Below are positions 1 to 7,791 of a stretch of 64,000 nt of DNA, in pieces. This DNA comes from Gammaproteobacteria bacterium. GTDB taxonomy: Bacteria; Pseudomonadota; Gammaproteobacteria; HyVt-429. Under the pieces are notes generated by a model. That model did not search any database. It had not been told where the DNA came from and saw only the letters and a list, made by a program, of their open reading frames with translations. Made by a program: the position numbers and the translations under genes. Location of the stretch: assembly GCA_013152415.1 (NCBI GenBank), contig JAADGI010000006.1, positions 1-64,000 of the forward strand, given 5' to 3'. How positions within the stretch are numbered: position 1 is the stretch's first letter; each line of letters begins with the position of its first letter.

Positions 1-6
1 TGAAAT

Positions 7-57
7 CGATAACACTCATTATCCGGCTATATTTATTGTCAAAACAATAGGTTATCG
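7..57 (-). other. possible degenerate attC site or palindrome
   Basis: The ends CGATAAC (7-13) and GTTATCG (51-57) are perfect inverse complements, spaced like the outer boxes of a short attC. The site lies just downstream of the stop of the minus-strand membrane protein gene, where the attC of that cassette should be. The inner arms pair poorly, so it may be a degenerate attC or only a chance palindrome. Confidence 0.35.
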
Positions 58-97
58 TAGTCATTGGTCATTTTTACCGGACAGTAGTGATGTGTTT

Positions 98-487
98 TCA
101 TTGTAGAACCACTTTTGATATAAAAATATAACCACCTACAACAAAAGTAGCTACTTGCGCCCAAAATGAACCCCAAGTGACCTTACCAAAGAATTTTGCC
201 TTTTCTTTATCGCAAGCGTTTGAGTCCTTAATTTTTCTTGCTGTATAACGGAAATCTAATAATCGAGATAGAGATGCAACAGTTCCTAGTACAGCACTAG
301 CCGACCACCAATAGATAGGAAGAAACAGCGCGATATTGCTGGAGCTATTTATATTATTGATTCTTATATTTATGACGTATGCCAATGAAGCGACCGCAAA
401 ACCCAGAAACAGATTAATAGAAAAAGTGAGCTGATTGATTCTGTAATTCTGCCACCTTACATATCGTTCTTTCTGTTCCTGATCCAT
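98..487 (-). CDS. cassette-borne hypothetical membrane protein
   Basis: This encodes 129 residues of unknown function. Hydrophobic stretches near residues 22-40, 52-75 and 107-127 suggest two or three membrane segments, with a charged N-terminal head (MDQEQKERY) and a short charged loop between the last two. The ATG is preceded by AAGGA at a spacing of 6. The start lies only 17 bases inside the GTTATGT box of the adjacent attC site, the compact layout of an integron gene cassette. The family is not recognised. Its AT-richer base composition differs from the chromosomal genes beyond 3.2 kb, consistent with a captured cassette. Confidence 0.7.
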   Translation of the reverse strand: MDQEQKERYVRWQNYRINQLTFSINLFLGFAVASLAYVINIRINNINSSSNIALFLPIYWWSASAVLGTVASLSRLLDFRYTARKIKDSNACDKEKAKFFGKVTWGSFWAQVATFVVGGYIFISKVVLQ

Positions 488-503
488 GTCTATTCCTTTT
501 TAC

Positions 504-575
504 ACATAACGTCTCGCTCAGCGGGAATTTGCGAGTGATAGCGAGCGAATTATCCGTTGCAGCGCCTTGTTATGC
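504..575 (-). other. attC recombination site of an integron cassette
   Basis: A 72-bp imperfect inverted repeat is bounded on the minus strand by GCATAAC and GTTATGT, matching the RYYYAAC/GTTRRRY outer boxes of attC sites. The inner arms (GGCGCTG...CGGATAATTCGC against GCGAATTTCCCGC-like bases) also pair imperfectly. The TAA stop codon of the preceding small gene lies inside the first box, and the next cassette gene begins a few bases after the second, as is usual for gene cassettes. Confidence 0.85.
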
Positions 576-785
576 ATCGTTGTTTGAATCTGAACTTTTA
601 GAAGATTGTTTAGACTTGCTTCGCTTTAAAATCAGATGACCAACGATCAGAGATGGTATAAGCCCAATTGCGCCCAAGACAGACGCACCTGCCGCTGTTT
701 CTGGTTCTGCAAATATAATCAGCCCTCCCCCTAAGACGATTCCTATAAGTGCAGAAAGACTTAACTTTGGAAATTTACTTATCAT
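570..785 (-). CDS. small two-segment membrane protein, cassette-borne
   Basis: The product has 71 residues with two hydrophobic stretches (about 10-27 and 35-54) and a strongly charged Lys/Ser-rich tail. The ATG at 785 overlaps the last 11 bases of the upstream prepilin-like gene (shared ATGATAAGTAA), so the pair is probably translationally coupled. The TAA stop falls within the attC site, so both genes belong to one two-gene cassette. A longer TTG start at 800 is possible but less likely. The family is not recognised. Overlap with a secreted partner and the small membrane character would fit an immunity or chaperone-like role, but that is only a guess. Confidence 0.6.
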   Translation of the reverse strand: MISKFPKLSLSALIGIVLGGGLIIFAEPETAAGASVLGAIGLIPSLIVGHLILKRSKSKQSSKSSDSNNDA

Positions 786-1542
786 TGATAATCCCCGCAA
801 CTACTGAATCGCCTATGTCATCCGCCCATAATCTCAACCGAAGTCGCAGCGCGGGAATATCCCAACCATTGGACCAGAGACTTGGATCTTGCTCTATTTC
901 CCGAATCCACCTTAAAAAGATAGCTTTGGCGTGTTCCGGCAGGTTCACACGTGTGAGGTCAACAACTAACACAAGCGCATCAGAATCACCTTTCTTATTA
1001 CCTGGAGCCCACCCCAGTAGATATGGTCCTTGTGTAAGATCAGTAAAATCTAGGGAATCACCGCGAATGAGATCTTTTTCAACGGCTTTTGCATTTGCAA
1101 CATCATTTAATGCGGATTTCGCTACGACAAGCCCATAATGATCGACAGCAATTTCACAGACCTCGTTTCTAGGGGTATACATATCGATTCTAGTAGCGAG
1201 TTCATCATTTTCTATGGGCCACACCGTAACCATTTGTTCTGAAAACGGTACACCTTTCAATTCTGTGGAATGTGGTAGCGCTGATACGTAAGCATCACAA
1301 ATCATTAGATGACGTTGTCTAGAATCCGGTGTGGCTCGCTGCGGGAATGCCAATATTCCATATGCGAGAAAGTTTTCGGGCGGATACTGGCCGGGACCAG
1401 TAAACTTTCGAGAGGGAGTGACATCTACTTTACTGCGTTTTGTGTAATCTTGGTACATCGGTAAAGCAATAGCGGCAAGAATGCCTATAAGCGCTACCAC
1501 TATCATTAGCTCAAAAAGTGTAAAACCTTTATTTTTGGTCAT
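775..1542 (-). CDS. prepilin-like protein in first integron cassette
   Basis: The protein has 255 residues. Its N-terminus (MTKNKG then [18 protein letters not shown]) is a textbook class III signal: cleavage by prepilin peptidase after Gly6, Phe at +1, Glu at +5 and a long hydrophobic alpha-helix. The remaining ~215 residues do not resemble a major pilin I recognise and contain a long Trp/Leu-rich C-terminal part. The ATG at 1542 has AAGGA six bases upstream and lies 22 bases inside the GTTATGC junction of attI. An in-frame start at 1629 would cross the recombination site and is rejected. The gene is the first cassette after attI, the position most likely to be expressed from the cassette promoter. 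It could be a minor pseudopilin or a secreted effector with a pilin-type anchor. Confidence 0.7.
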   Translation of the reverse strand: MTKNKGFTLFELMIVVALIGILAAIALPMYQDYTKRSKVDVTPSRKFTGPGQYPPENFLAYGILAFPQRATPDSRQRHLMICDAYVSALPHSTELKGVPFSEQMVTVWPIENDELATRIDMYTPRNEVCEIAVDHYGLVVAKSALNDVANAKAVEKDLIRGDSLDFTDLTQGPYLLGWAPGNKKGDSDALVLVVDLTRVNLPEHAKAIFLRWIREIEQDPSLWSNGWDIPALRLRLRLWADDIGDSVVAGIINDK

Positions 1543-1563
1543 TATGAATCCTTTTGCGCTGAT

Positions 1564-1640
1564 GCATAACATTGAATGGACGTCTTTTGACGTATAGCAT
1601 GAAACTGGCTGCTTTTGCGTGATATCCACCCCACTTGGGG
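1564..1640 (-). other. attI-type site at the head of the cassette array
   Basis: GTTATGC (minus strand, 1564-1570) marks the attI/cassette junction. It lies about 400 bases from the integrase start, on the side from which cassettes lead away. The left flank is the first cassette and the right flank is integron-platform sequence. The outer extent of attI is not determined by eye. The stretch 1640-1905 holds no gene. It contains a small hairpin near 1627-1645 and must include the cassette promoter, which I could not pinpoint. Confidence 0.6.
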
Positions 1641-1905
1641 TGCTATACGGCGTTTGGCGTCTATCCCTCTTTTTTCCATGACGGGTGATTCCACTTAGGT
1701 CTTTGATTCGTTCGCATTATGAACCCACACACGGGGAGGGGCAATGCTCACCGGCCTTTGCTTGGATATTCCGAGATTTGGGAATATTCAGGCCTTTGCC
1801 GTATATCATGCAACAAATCCGTGAAAATACGGCACTAAAAACAATTTAAATTCAAAGAGATAGGTGCACTTCAGCCAATATCACCCTGATATCAGCGCAT
1901 AAATC

Positions 1906-1934
1906 TTGACAGGTGCTTTTCCCTAGTCTGTAAT
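1906..1934 (+). promoter_or_regulatory. sigma70-type promoter of the integron integrase
   Basis: A perfect -35 box TTGACA (1906-1911) is followed after exactly 17 bases by TGTAAT (1929-1934), 34 bases ahead of the integrase start codon. The LexA box begins 5 bases after the -10 element, so a bound repressor would cover the transcription start. Confidence 0.75.
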
Positions 1935-1938
1935 GGTG

Positions 1939-1954
1939 CTGTATATTCATACAG
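1939..1954 (+). promoter_or_regulatory. LexA (SOS) operator before the integrase gene
   Basis: CTGTATATTCATACAG matches the gammaproteobacterial LexA consensus CTGT-N8-ACAG at all eight fixed positions. It sits just downstream of the -10 box and 13 bases before the start codon of the integrase. Control of intI by LexA is established for class 1 and Vibrio integrons, so SOS-inducible expression is the natural reading. Confidence 0.85.
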
Positions 1955-1967
1955 TACGGAGGCAATA

Positions 1968-2939
1968 ATGGCAGGGATACGTTTACTTGATCAGGTTCGC
2001 AATGAAATCCGGGTGCGACACTATAGCCGTAAGACCGAAAAGACCTATTGCTACTGGGTTCGCTATTTCATCCGCTACCACCGCTATCAGCACCCGCAAA
2101 ACATGGGTGCCAGCCACGTCGGTCAGTTTCTGACCTACCTCGCAGTGCAACGAAAGATAGCCGCCAGCACACAGAATCAGGCGTTAAATGCATTGGTATT
2201 TTTGTATCGTTTTGTCGTTAAGGCCCCGTTTGGCGAGCTTGAAGGGGTGGTACGCGCCAAACGTAGCCAACGCATTCCTGTTGTCTTTGCTCGGCTCGAG
2301 GTACAGTCAATTTTGGTCCGGCTGGACGAACCCTATCGGCTCATGGCCTCGCTGATGTACGGCAGTGGTCTCCGTTTAATGGAAACACTTCGATTGCGCA
2401 TCAAGGACATTGACCTTGAACGACTGGAAATCATTGTACGTTGTGGCAAGGGCAACAAAGACCGGGTAACAGTTATCCCCGAGTCTTTAGTAGCAGATAT
2501 CCGACTCGCCATGGAACGGGTCAAGGCGCTACATGACCAGGATAGTGCCGCCGGATTGGGTGACGTCGCCATGCCCTATGCACTTGCAAGAAAATACCCT
2601 TCAGAGGCCAGGAGCTTTCACTGGAAATTTTTGTTCGCCGCAAATAAGCTTTCAATCGACCCGATCTCGGGAACCAAACGGCGTCACCACTGGTATGAAA
2701 GCTCTGTACAACGGGCGATGAAACGAGCAATACGCCAAGCTGGGATAAGGAAATTTGGCTCTTGTCACACCCTGCGTCATTCGTTCGCAACGCATTTATT
2801 AGACAATGGTTATGACATCCGTACTATTCAGGAACTTCTTGGGCATAAAGATATCAGGACAACGCAGATTTACACCCATGTCTTAAATCGCGGGGGACAG
2901 GGTGTCAGGAGCCCTCTGGAACAGATAAAAGCCCATTAG
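1968..2939 (+). CDS. intI: integron integrase (tyrosine recombinase)
   Basis: This 323-residue site-specific recombinase captures and excises gene cassettes by attI x attC recombination. The N-terminal SAM-like domain (about 1-90) is followed by the catalytic domain with Arg136 (GSGLRLMET), His267/Arg270 (CHTLRHSF), His293 (LLGHKD) and nucleophile Tyr302 (TQIYTHV). The insertion with RRHHWYESSVQRAMKRA near residues 235-255 is the patch that separates integron integrases from XerC/D. A strong GGAGG lies ahead of the ATG. The gene is divergent from the cassettes, has an SOS operator in its promoter and appears intact, so the integron platform is probably active. Confidence 0.93.
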   Translation: MAGIRLLDQVRNEIRVRHYSRKTEKTYCYWVRYFIRYHRYQHPQNMGASHVGQFLTYLAVQRKIAASTQNQALNALVFLYRFVVKAPFGELEGVVRAKRSQRIPVVFARLEVQSILVRLDEPYRLMASLMYGSGLRLMETLRLRIKDIDLERLEIIVRCGKGNKDRVTVIPESLVADIRLAMERVKALHDQDSAAGLGDVAMPYALARKYPSEARSFHWKFLFAANKLSIDPISGTKRRHHWYESSVQRAMKRAIRQAGIRKFGSCHTLRHSFATHLLDNGYDIRTIQELLGHKDIRTTQIYTHVLNRGGQGVRSPLEQIKAH

Positions 2940-2973
2940 TAATGGGGCCTACCTGATGGGTTGCTGTTCTATC

Positions 2974-3166
2974 TAGTGTAGTGTCCTGAATTAATCATAT
3001 ATTAATCGTTTTAGCACCTGGTTCCCACGCGGGAGCGTGGGAACCAGAGACGCGGGAGCGTGGGAACCAGAGACGCGGGAGCGTGGGAACCAGAGATATT
3101 TTGAAGAAAGTAAATCGTGCACGGTCAACTCTTGATAATATACGATCAAATTAGGACACTACACTA
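2974..3166. mobile_element. 193-bp MITE-like element with 14-bp terminal inverted repeats
   Basis: TAGTGTAGTGTCCT at 2974-2987 is repeated as its perfect reverse complement at 3153-3166, with partial pairing continuing inward. No coding capacity is present. The interior holds three copies of a 23-bp GC-rich repeat. The sequence ATC flanks both ends and may be a short target duplication. The right terminus supplies the TAG stop codon of the PilZ-domain gene, suggesting insertion into or at the very end of that gene. Confidence 0.7.
3027..3095. repeat. three tandem copies of a 23-bp unit
   Basis: Three perfect 23-base copies (units begin ACGCGGGAGCGTGGGAACC) run head to tail. The bases immediately before them (CTGGTTCCCACGC) are the inverse complement of the unit, so the block can fold into a strong hairpin. 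It lies inside the MITE-like element and is not a CRISPR, because there are no spacers. Confidence 0.9.
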
Positions 3167-3469
3167 ATCAAGTATTTCCTGCAGGTACTCAAAATCATCA
3201 AGGTCAAAATCCTGAAACAGTAACGCTACTCCGTCTTCATTGGAACGGGCTACCCGGGTCCTGAAGTTTCGACCGGTCCCTGGGGCGCCGCCATTGACCA
3301 CCTGCAGGTTTACGGTCTCCCCCTTGCGGGGTAGCGGATAATCTCCGGCTTCGACAAAAACACCCCCCAGGCTCACATTGCGGGTACGCAATCCCTGGGC
3401 ATGAATATCCCGATAGTGCATCTCCACATTGACCACCACCTCTGCTCGTGACTGTTTACGCTTTTCCAT
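3164..3469 (-). CDS. PilZ-domain protein
   Basis: This is a single-domain PilZ protein of 101 residues, a likely cytoplasmic cyclic-di-GMP receptor. The RxxxR motif is present as R4-KQS-R8 (KRKQSRAEV), and the second motif appears as N31-V-S-L-G-G, with Asn in place of the usual Asp of D/NxSxxG. The partner output is not visible, since it is the only domain and no chemotaxis or pilus genes adjoin. The stop codon is formed by the terminal repeat of the adjacent MITE-like element, so the native C-terminus may have been a few residues different. Start ATG is at 3469; a MEKR(K/R) N-terminus is typical of such proteins. Confidence 0.85.
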   Translation of the reverse strand: MEKRKQSRAEVVVNVEMHYRDIHAQGLRTRNVSLGGVFVEAGDYPLPRKGETVNLQVVNGGAPGTGRNFRTRVARSNEDGVALLFQDFDLDDFEYLQEILD

Positions 3470-3586
3470 GGGTCCCTACCCCTGACTTTTATATCTGGTG
3501 ATATACAGTATAGACCCTTGCCAGTTGGAATCTATCTACTAAGCTTAAGCACTATGAAAACACACCTGACCCATGGAGACACCCAT

Positions 3587-4060
3587 ATGAAGGGCCTAAA
3601 AATATCCAAACTTTTCCTGTTCATCACTGTATTCAGCTATGGCACGGCTGCGACTGCAGCTCCGGTGCAAACCCAGATGGGCATGTCCGGTGACGTGGAG
3701 GTGGATGTCATCAAGACCGGTATCCTCGACAATATCCTCACCGTGGTGTTGGTCTACCGCAACACGGGAAAAGCCAAGGCCAAGATCAAATATCCGGTCA
3801 AAGAAGTCTACTTCATCGACGACACCGAGAAAAAGAAATACCACGTGCTAAAAGACAGCAAGAATGAATGGATTGGTGCCCCCGTGGCCCGTGGTCAGGT
3901 GGGTATCGGCTGGTCCGGTGGTGTGAGCGCCATGGAAATACCTGTGGGTGGCAAGAAAATGGTGTGGTTTAAGTTTCCAGCGCCCCCAACTGCGGCAAAG
4001 ACCATCAATCTGGTGATCCCGGATGTGCTGCCGTTTGAGAAATTGGCCGTCTCCCGATGA
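3587..4060 (+). CDS. exported hypothetical protein
   Basis: The protein has 157 residues, with a Sec signal peptide (MKGLKISKLFLFITVFSYG...TAA) probably cleaved before PVQTQ. The mature part is beta-rich with no recognised motif; alternating hydrophobic strands and the segment LVYRNTGKAKAKIKYPVKEVYF suggest an Ig-like or beta-sandwich fold. The ATG at 3587 is favoured over an in-frame start at 3518 because it gives a clean signal peptide and has GGAG eight to ten bases upstream. Its stop overlaps the start of the OmpA-family gene (ATGA), so the two are co-translated and may act together in the envelope. Confidence 0.65.
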   Translation: MKGLKISKLFLFITVFSYGTAATAAPVQTQMGMSGDVEVDVIKTGILDNILTVVLVYRNTGKAKAKIKYPVKEVYFIDDTEKKKYHVLKDSKNEWIGAPVARGQVGIGWSGGVSAMEIPVGGKKMVWFKFPAPPTAAKTINLVIPDVLPFEKLAVSR

Positions 4061-4731
4061 GGTCAGGGGTGAAAAACACCACCCGGTTTATCGCGGTGGG
4101 GTTTATACTGTTTGCCGTCAATGCCCTCGCCTGGAATGTCGACAAACCGGATGACCCGGCTGCCCACGATGCTGCCAAAATATCATTGACGGCCCTGGGG
4201 CCCGACCGTGGCGCGCGAACACTGTCGGAAGATATACGCACCATAGAAGGGTTGAATCTCAGTACCGGTGGCCAGGGCCTGGCGCTGGTGGCATCAGTGG
4301 AGCAACTGCAACAGGCCATCAAAGACCTGGATGCCGAGGTTAAAGACATGGAAATCACTGTGGCCCTGTCCAGCGATGTGCTATTCGACTTTGACAAGGC
4401 CAACATCAAAGCTGCGGCCCAGACCGAGCTTGAAAAACTGGGGTTGATCATACGTGAGAAGCGCACGGGCGATGTCACCATCACCGGCCACACCGATGCC
4501 AAGGGTGGTGATGATTACAATCTAAAACTTTCTGATCGCCGCGCCGCATCGGTCAAAGACTGGCTGGTCAAAAATGCACAAATCGATGCTGCAGTAATAA
4601 AGACCCAGGGACTGGGTGAAACTAAACCCGTGGCCCCTAACACCCAAGCCGACGGCAGCGACGACCCGGAGGGCCGGGCCAAGAATCGGCGGGTAGAAAT
4701 CGTCATCCAGACTAAAGAAAAGCTGAAATAA
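4057..4731 (+). CDS. OmpA-family peptidoglycan-binding protein
   Basis: This 224-residue envelope protein has a signal peptide (about 1-25), a short linker and an OmpA_C domain from about 103. The hallmark segments are DVLFDFDKANIK near 107-118, TGHTDAKG at 143-150, and LSDRRAASVKDWL at 158-170, which carry the Asp and Arg that bind diaminopimelate. It has no beta-barrel domain, so it is a periplasmic protein tethered to peptidoglycan rather than a porin. The start overlaps the preceding exported-protein gene by four bases. Confidence 0.85.
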   Translation: MRSGVKNTTRFIAVGFILFAVNALAWNVDKPDDPAAHDAAKISLTALGPDRGARTLSEDIRTIEGLNLSTGGQGLALVASVEQLQQAIKDLDAEVKDMEITVALSSDVLFDFDKANIKAAAQTELEKLGLIIREKRTGDVTITGHTDAKGGDDYNLKLSDRRAASVKDWLVKNAQIDAAVIKTQGLGETKPVAPNTQADGSDDPEGRAKNRRVEIVIQTKEKLK

Positions 4732-4732
4732 T

Positions 4733-5003
4733 TTTTGCCGCGAAGACGCGAACCTCGGTACCTCCTTGAGGGGTAGACGCAAAGACAAACTAGGGAACCT
4801 CTTAATTCGTCATTCCGGCCGCAGCGAAGCGGAGAGCCGGAATCTAGAGCAATAAAATCAATGTATTACTGGATTCCCGCTTTCTCGGGAATGACGGGAT
4901 ATGAATTAATCAACTTCCCTAGAGAAAATACAGTGGTTTTACTCAGCGTCCTTTGCGTCTACCCCTCAAGGAGGTACCGAGGTTCGCGCCTTAGCGGCAA
5001 AAG
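4733..5003. repeat. nested long inverted repeats between convergent genes
   Basis: The outer arms are about 50-60 bases each: TTTGCCGCGAAGACGCGAAC with ACCTCGGTACCTCCTTGAGG, then the reverse complement at 4955-5003. Inside lies a second inverted pair (CTAGGGAA...TTAATTC against GAATTAATCAACTTCCCTAG), and at the centre a third palindrome of the CGTCATTCCGGC type (about 4815-4900). The outer arms belong to the dispersed GCAAAGACGCAAAGG-like family found in almost every gap up to 13.9 kb. Confidence 0.85.
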
Positions 5004-5510
5004 CTATTTAGCATCCTGGTAAAGTAATAACGGAAACTTCTCGGTGATGAGTATGGTGGGGTGGTGATTCAAGGCAATACGATAAACCCGCGACACCAGA
5101 AGATCAGCGTCCTTGCCTCCAAATACCTCTGCCAGATCACCCATGGACTCAACACCGAAGCCGAGTAGTTCGCGGTAAGTTTCCAGGCCACGTTCCCGTA
5201 GCAATTCACCGATGCCGATGCGGCCCGCTTGTAACTCGTGATTAAGTTCTTCTGGCAAGCGGTCCAGACGCAACAAAGATTCCGCATGGGCGTAGATGGC
5301 CCCGCTGTCCTCACCTACCAATCGAACCCGGCGTTGCAGCACTTCGTCACCTTGCCCTAGCTCCAGCGATTCGAGATCACGGTCCATAGGCACCACTCCC
5401 TGGCCCAGGTTTTCTACGTTCACGGTCTCCCAAAAATAGGCTTCAATACTCTTGGTAACCGTGCCATCGGTCACCAAGAGCGTACGCAGAAAGGGTGGCA
5501 GGTTGGCCAT
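5004..5510 (-). CDS. chorismate pyruvate-lyase family protein (DUF98-like)
   Basis: The protein has 168 residues from the ATG at 5510 and resembles the DUF98/chorismate lyase-like family. The conserved block LPPFLRTLLVTDGTVTKSIE followed by AYFWETVNV, and the later Arg-rich strand DEVLQRRVRLVG, match that fold, which converts chorismate to 4-hydroxybenzoate in characterised members. An in-frame TTG at 5582 would add 24 residues. Neither start has a good ribosome site (GGAG directly abuts the ATG). The location downstream of the trp block is suggestive, since both use chorismate, but DUF98 members include proteins of unproven activity. Confidence 0.7.
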   Translation of the reverse strand: MANLPPFLRTLLVTDGTVTKSIEAYFWETVNVENLGQGVVPMDRDLESLELGQGDEVLQRRVRLVGEDSGAIYAHAESLLRLDRLPEELNHELQAGRIGIGELLRERGLETYRELLGFGVESMGDLAEVFGGKDADLLVSRVYRIALNHHPTILITEKFPLLLYQDAK

Positions 5511-5610
5511 CTCCAGGCCTTTGACTTCACCGTTGGTGAGCCAACCCCCTGGCACATAACCCTTGGTCCGAAAACGTTTCAAAGTCGCTGCTGCCCCGTT
5601 AAATTATCCC

Positions 5611-5639
5611 GTCATGCCGGACTCGATCCGGCATGACGA
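5611..5639. repeat. CGTCATGCCGG palindrome (REP-like, possible terminator)
   Basis: CGTCATGCCGGA and TCCGGCATGACG form a 12-bp perfect stem with a five-base loop in the gap between two minus-strand genes. The same palindrome type recurs near 4815-4900 and 31923-31998, so it is a dispersed element that may also stop transcription. Confidence 0.75.
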
Positions 5640-5684
5640 TCATCAACCGTTTTAATGTGGATACCCCGGCCTGCTCAAATGGGC

Positions 5685-6083
5685 TCATCGACCCACAAGG
5701 GGTGGGTGATAAATCAATTGCACCAAGGTGCCATCGGGATCGACGCAGTAAAAACTACGGGCGCCGTCGCGGTGGGTCTTGGGAGATTTTTTTATGGTCA
5801 CCCCCTGCTCTACCAGAAAGTCATGCCACGCATCCACCTGTCCCATGTCATCGATGATAAACCCGATGTGGTCCAGGCGCTGGGGTCGCTGTTCAGGGTC
5901 CGATGAAGCTTCACGATGCAAAGCCAGGTTGTCATTGCCGCTGGTCAGATAAATATTATCCGCATCCGGATGCCACTCCACAGTCATGCCCAAAAGGTCG
6001 ACATAAAATGCCTCACAGGCCTCAACGTCTTTTACACAAAGGGCCACGTGGCGCATGCCACTGGTGGGATGAGGTCTATTCAC
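5685..6083 (-). CDS. VOC (glyoxalase/dioxygenase superfamily) protein
   Basis: The protein has 132 residues spanning two beta-alpha-beta-beta-beta modules: MRHVALCVKDVEACEAFYVD at the front and LDHIGFIIDDMGQVDAWHDF in the second half, ending in the typical RSFYCVDPDGTLVQLIYHPP. The His of each module (RHVAL, LDHIGF) and a late acidic residue would bind a divalent metal; the substrate is unknown. A GTG at 6083 overlapping the DUF885 stop (GTGAATAG) gives the family-like N-terminus NRPHPTSGMRHVAL; ATG 6056 is the alternative. It is probably co-translated with the DUF885 gene. Confidence 0.8.
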   Translation of the reverse strand: MNRPHPTSGMRHVALCVKDVEACEAFYVDLLGMTVEWHPDADNIYLTSGNDNLALHREASSDPEQRPQRLDHIGFIIDDMGQVDAWHDFLVEQGVTIKKSPKTHRDGARSFYCVDPDGTLVQLIYHPPLVGR

Positions 6084-7791
6084 GACCAAACACCATGCCA
6101 CGTACACGTTGCCAGAGGTCGCGGCCAAAGATGCGTTCGATAACCAAAGGCAAGGCCATTGATCCTGCGCTGAGCAATTGATCATGGAATCCTTTCAAAT
6201 GAAACCGGTCCTGTTCTTCGGCACGCAATCGGTCTCGGCTGGCGTTGATCAGGGCCCACCCCGTGGCGTAACCCATGGGCACAGTAGGTGCCTGGGAATA
6301 CCAGGTCAGATCTGCCATGGCCTGGGAGCGGGTAAAGCCCAACCACTTGACCATGCGGCCGGCCGCATCATCCAGACTCACGTCCCGGGTTTGTATCTCC
6401 ACGTCGATCATAACCCGCATGGAACGCCACAATCGATCTTTTAACAAAACAAATCTCTGCTCGGGCTTATTAAGAAAACCCTGTTCTTGCATCAATTGCT
6501 CGGAATACAACGCCCAACCTTCATACAAGGTCGCGGAGGGATTGAGCAGGCGTGGCAAACTGCGCGATACCGGATTACTGTTGGCGGTCACAAACTGTAA
6601 ATGGTGTCCTGGCCACGCCTCATGTACGCAGGTATGCATCAAACCGGCATAGTTGTGCTCACGCAGATCATCGTCATTGTTCGCCGGGGTCACATAATAG
6701 TAGCCCTGTTGACCGGCATCATTGGGCGACGGCTCCATATAGGCCGCAAACGGTATTTGGTGACGCAAAAATACGGGGGTCTCGACCACGTCCAGGTGTT
6801 CCAACTTTGGCATGGTCAGCAGATTATTTTGGGTAACAAAATCTCGCGCGGCCTGCATCTGCTGCCGATAACTCGCCAGCAAGTCCTTGGGTGCGGGGTG
6901 GTCCGACTGTATACGATCGGTCAGGGCAGCGATATCTTCGCTACCAGACAACTCAAGACAGACATCCTTCAGGCCACGCTCGGTCTGTTCAAACAGTGTG
7001 CGGCCAAATGAATACAGCTGGTCGGCGTCCACATCCAGGGCATGGCGATGGTGGAGCAGGCGATCAAAACGTTGGCGCCCACAGGCAAATGTTCCGCTGC
7101 ACTTCGCTGCCAAATCCTGTTCAAGCATATCGGCATAGGCCAGCAGGGACTCGATTGCATCGTTCAGTAACCCTTCCATGCCGCTGAGTCGTTTTGCCAA
7201 TCGAGTCACCTTGGGGTGATCGGGCAGGCTACGTAAATACTCTACGCCGCTACGTGCCTCTTCTACGGCAGCTTCCAACCATAGGCCAGGGATATTCTCT
7301 GGACATTCACCAATGAGCTGGCGTGCACCACGTAAATATTCCGGGATAGCCTGTAACCGGGACCGCAAGCTGGCGGCAAAATTTTCTACCGGTCTGACGG
7401 TGAGCTGGTATATGGCGTTGACCGGAATAAAACGGCTGGGATCACGCTTGCGCCAATCTGTATTCAGTAAGGCTTCCATCTCGAGTACGGCGGCGCCATA
7501 CAACAAACGACAGTCCATGCGTCTATCTGCGTCGAGACCGCTGACATTAAACTCATCGATGCTGCCTAACAGGGCTTGATGCAGGCTTAATAAGGCACCG
7601 ATGTCATCATCCCCGTAAGGCGTCAGCAGACCCGCATAGCCCATCACCCCTGCTTCGACCGCGGCCTCCGGGTGATAACGAAACCAGGCCCTGTAATAGG
7701 CCTCGACTATTTCATCGAAGGCCCGGTTGGGATCATCGCTGCCACGCCCAGGACGACTGCCGTCCTCTCGCTCGCCACTAAGTGTGGTCAC
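6076..7791 (-). CDS. DUF885 family putative metallopeptidase
   Basis: The protein has 571 residues, full length for DUF885. The signature HEAWPGHHLQ is at 390-399 (His390, Glu391, His396, His397), resembling a zinc-binding HExxH-like site, with LYEGWALYSEQL further on supplying the downstream Glu typical of the family. There is no signal peptide, so it is likely cytoplasmic. A GTG start at 7791 overlaps the end of the osmC-like gene and has no strong ribosome site. The stop overlaps the following VOC gene. Peptidase activity is known for few members and is inferred here. Confidence 0.85.
   Translation of the reverse strand: MTTLSGEREDGSRPGRGSDDPNRAFDEIVEAYYRAWFRYHPEAAVEAGVMGYAGLLTPYGDDDIGALLSLHQALLGSIDEFNVSGLDADRRMDCRLLYGAAVLEMEALLNTDWRKRDPSRFIPVNAIYQLTVRPVENFAASLRSRLQAIPEYLRGARQLIGECPENIPGLWLEAAVEEARSGVEYLRSLPDHPKVTRLAKRLSGMEGLLNDAIESLLAYADMLEQDLAAKCSGTFACGRQRFDRLLHHRHALDVDADQLYSFGRTLFEQTERGLKDVCLELSGSEDIAALTDRIQSDHPAPKDLLASYRQQMQAARDFVTQNNLLTMPKLEHLDVVETPVFLRHQIPFAAYMEPSPNDAGQQGYYYVTPANNDDDLREHNYAGLMHTCVHEAWPGHHLQFVTANSNPVSRSLPRLLNPSATLYEGWALYSEQLMQEQGFLNKPEQRFVLLKDRLWRSMRVMIDVEIQTRDVSLDDAAGRMVKWLGFTRSQAMADLTWYSQAPTVPMGYATGWALINASRDRLRAEEQDRFHLKGFHDQLLSAGSMALPLVIERIFGRDLWQRVRGMVFGRE

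Noticed and set aside
749-1138. Plus-strand open frame of 129 codons
   Set aside because: It is antisense to the cassette gene, has no ribosome site and shows Ser/Arg-rich shadow composition.
775-1629. Longer prepilin-like gene starting at 1629
   Set aside because: The extra 29 residues would read across the attI/cassette junction. The ATG at 1542 has a proper ribosome site and the prepilin signal starts there.
3027-3095. CRISPR-like array
   Set aside because: The three 23-bp repeats are contiguous with no spacers.
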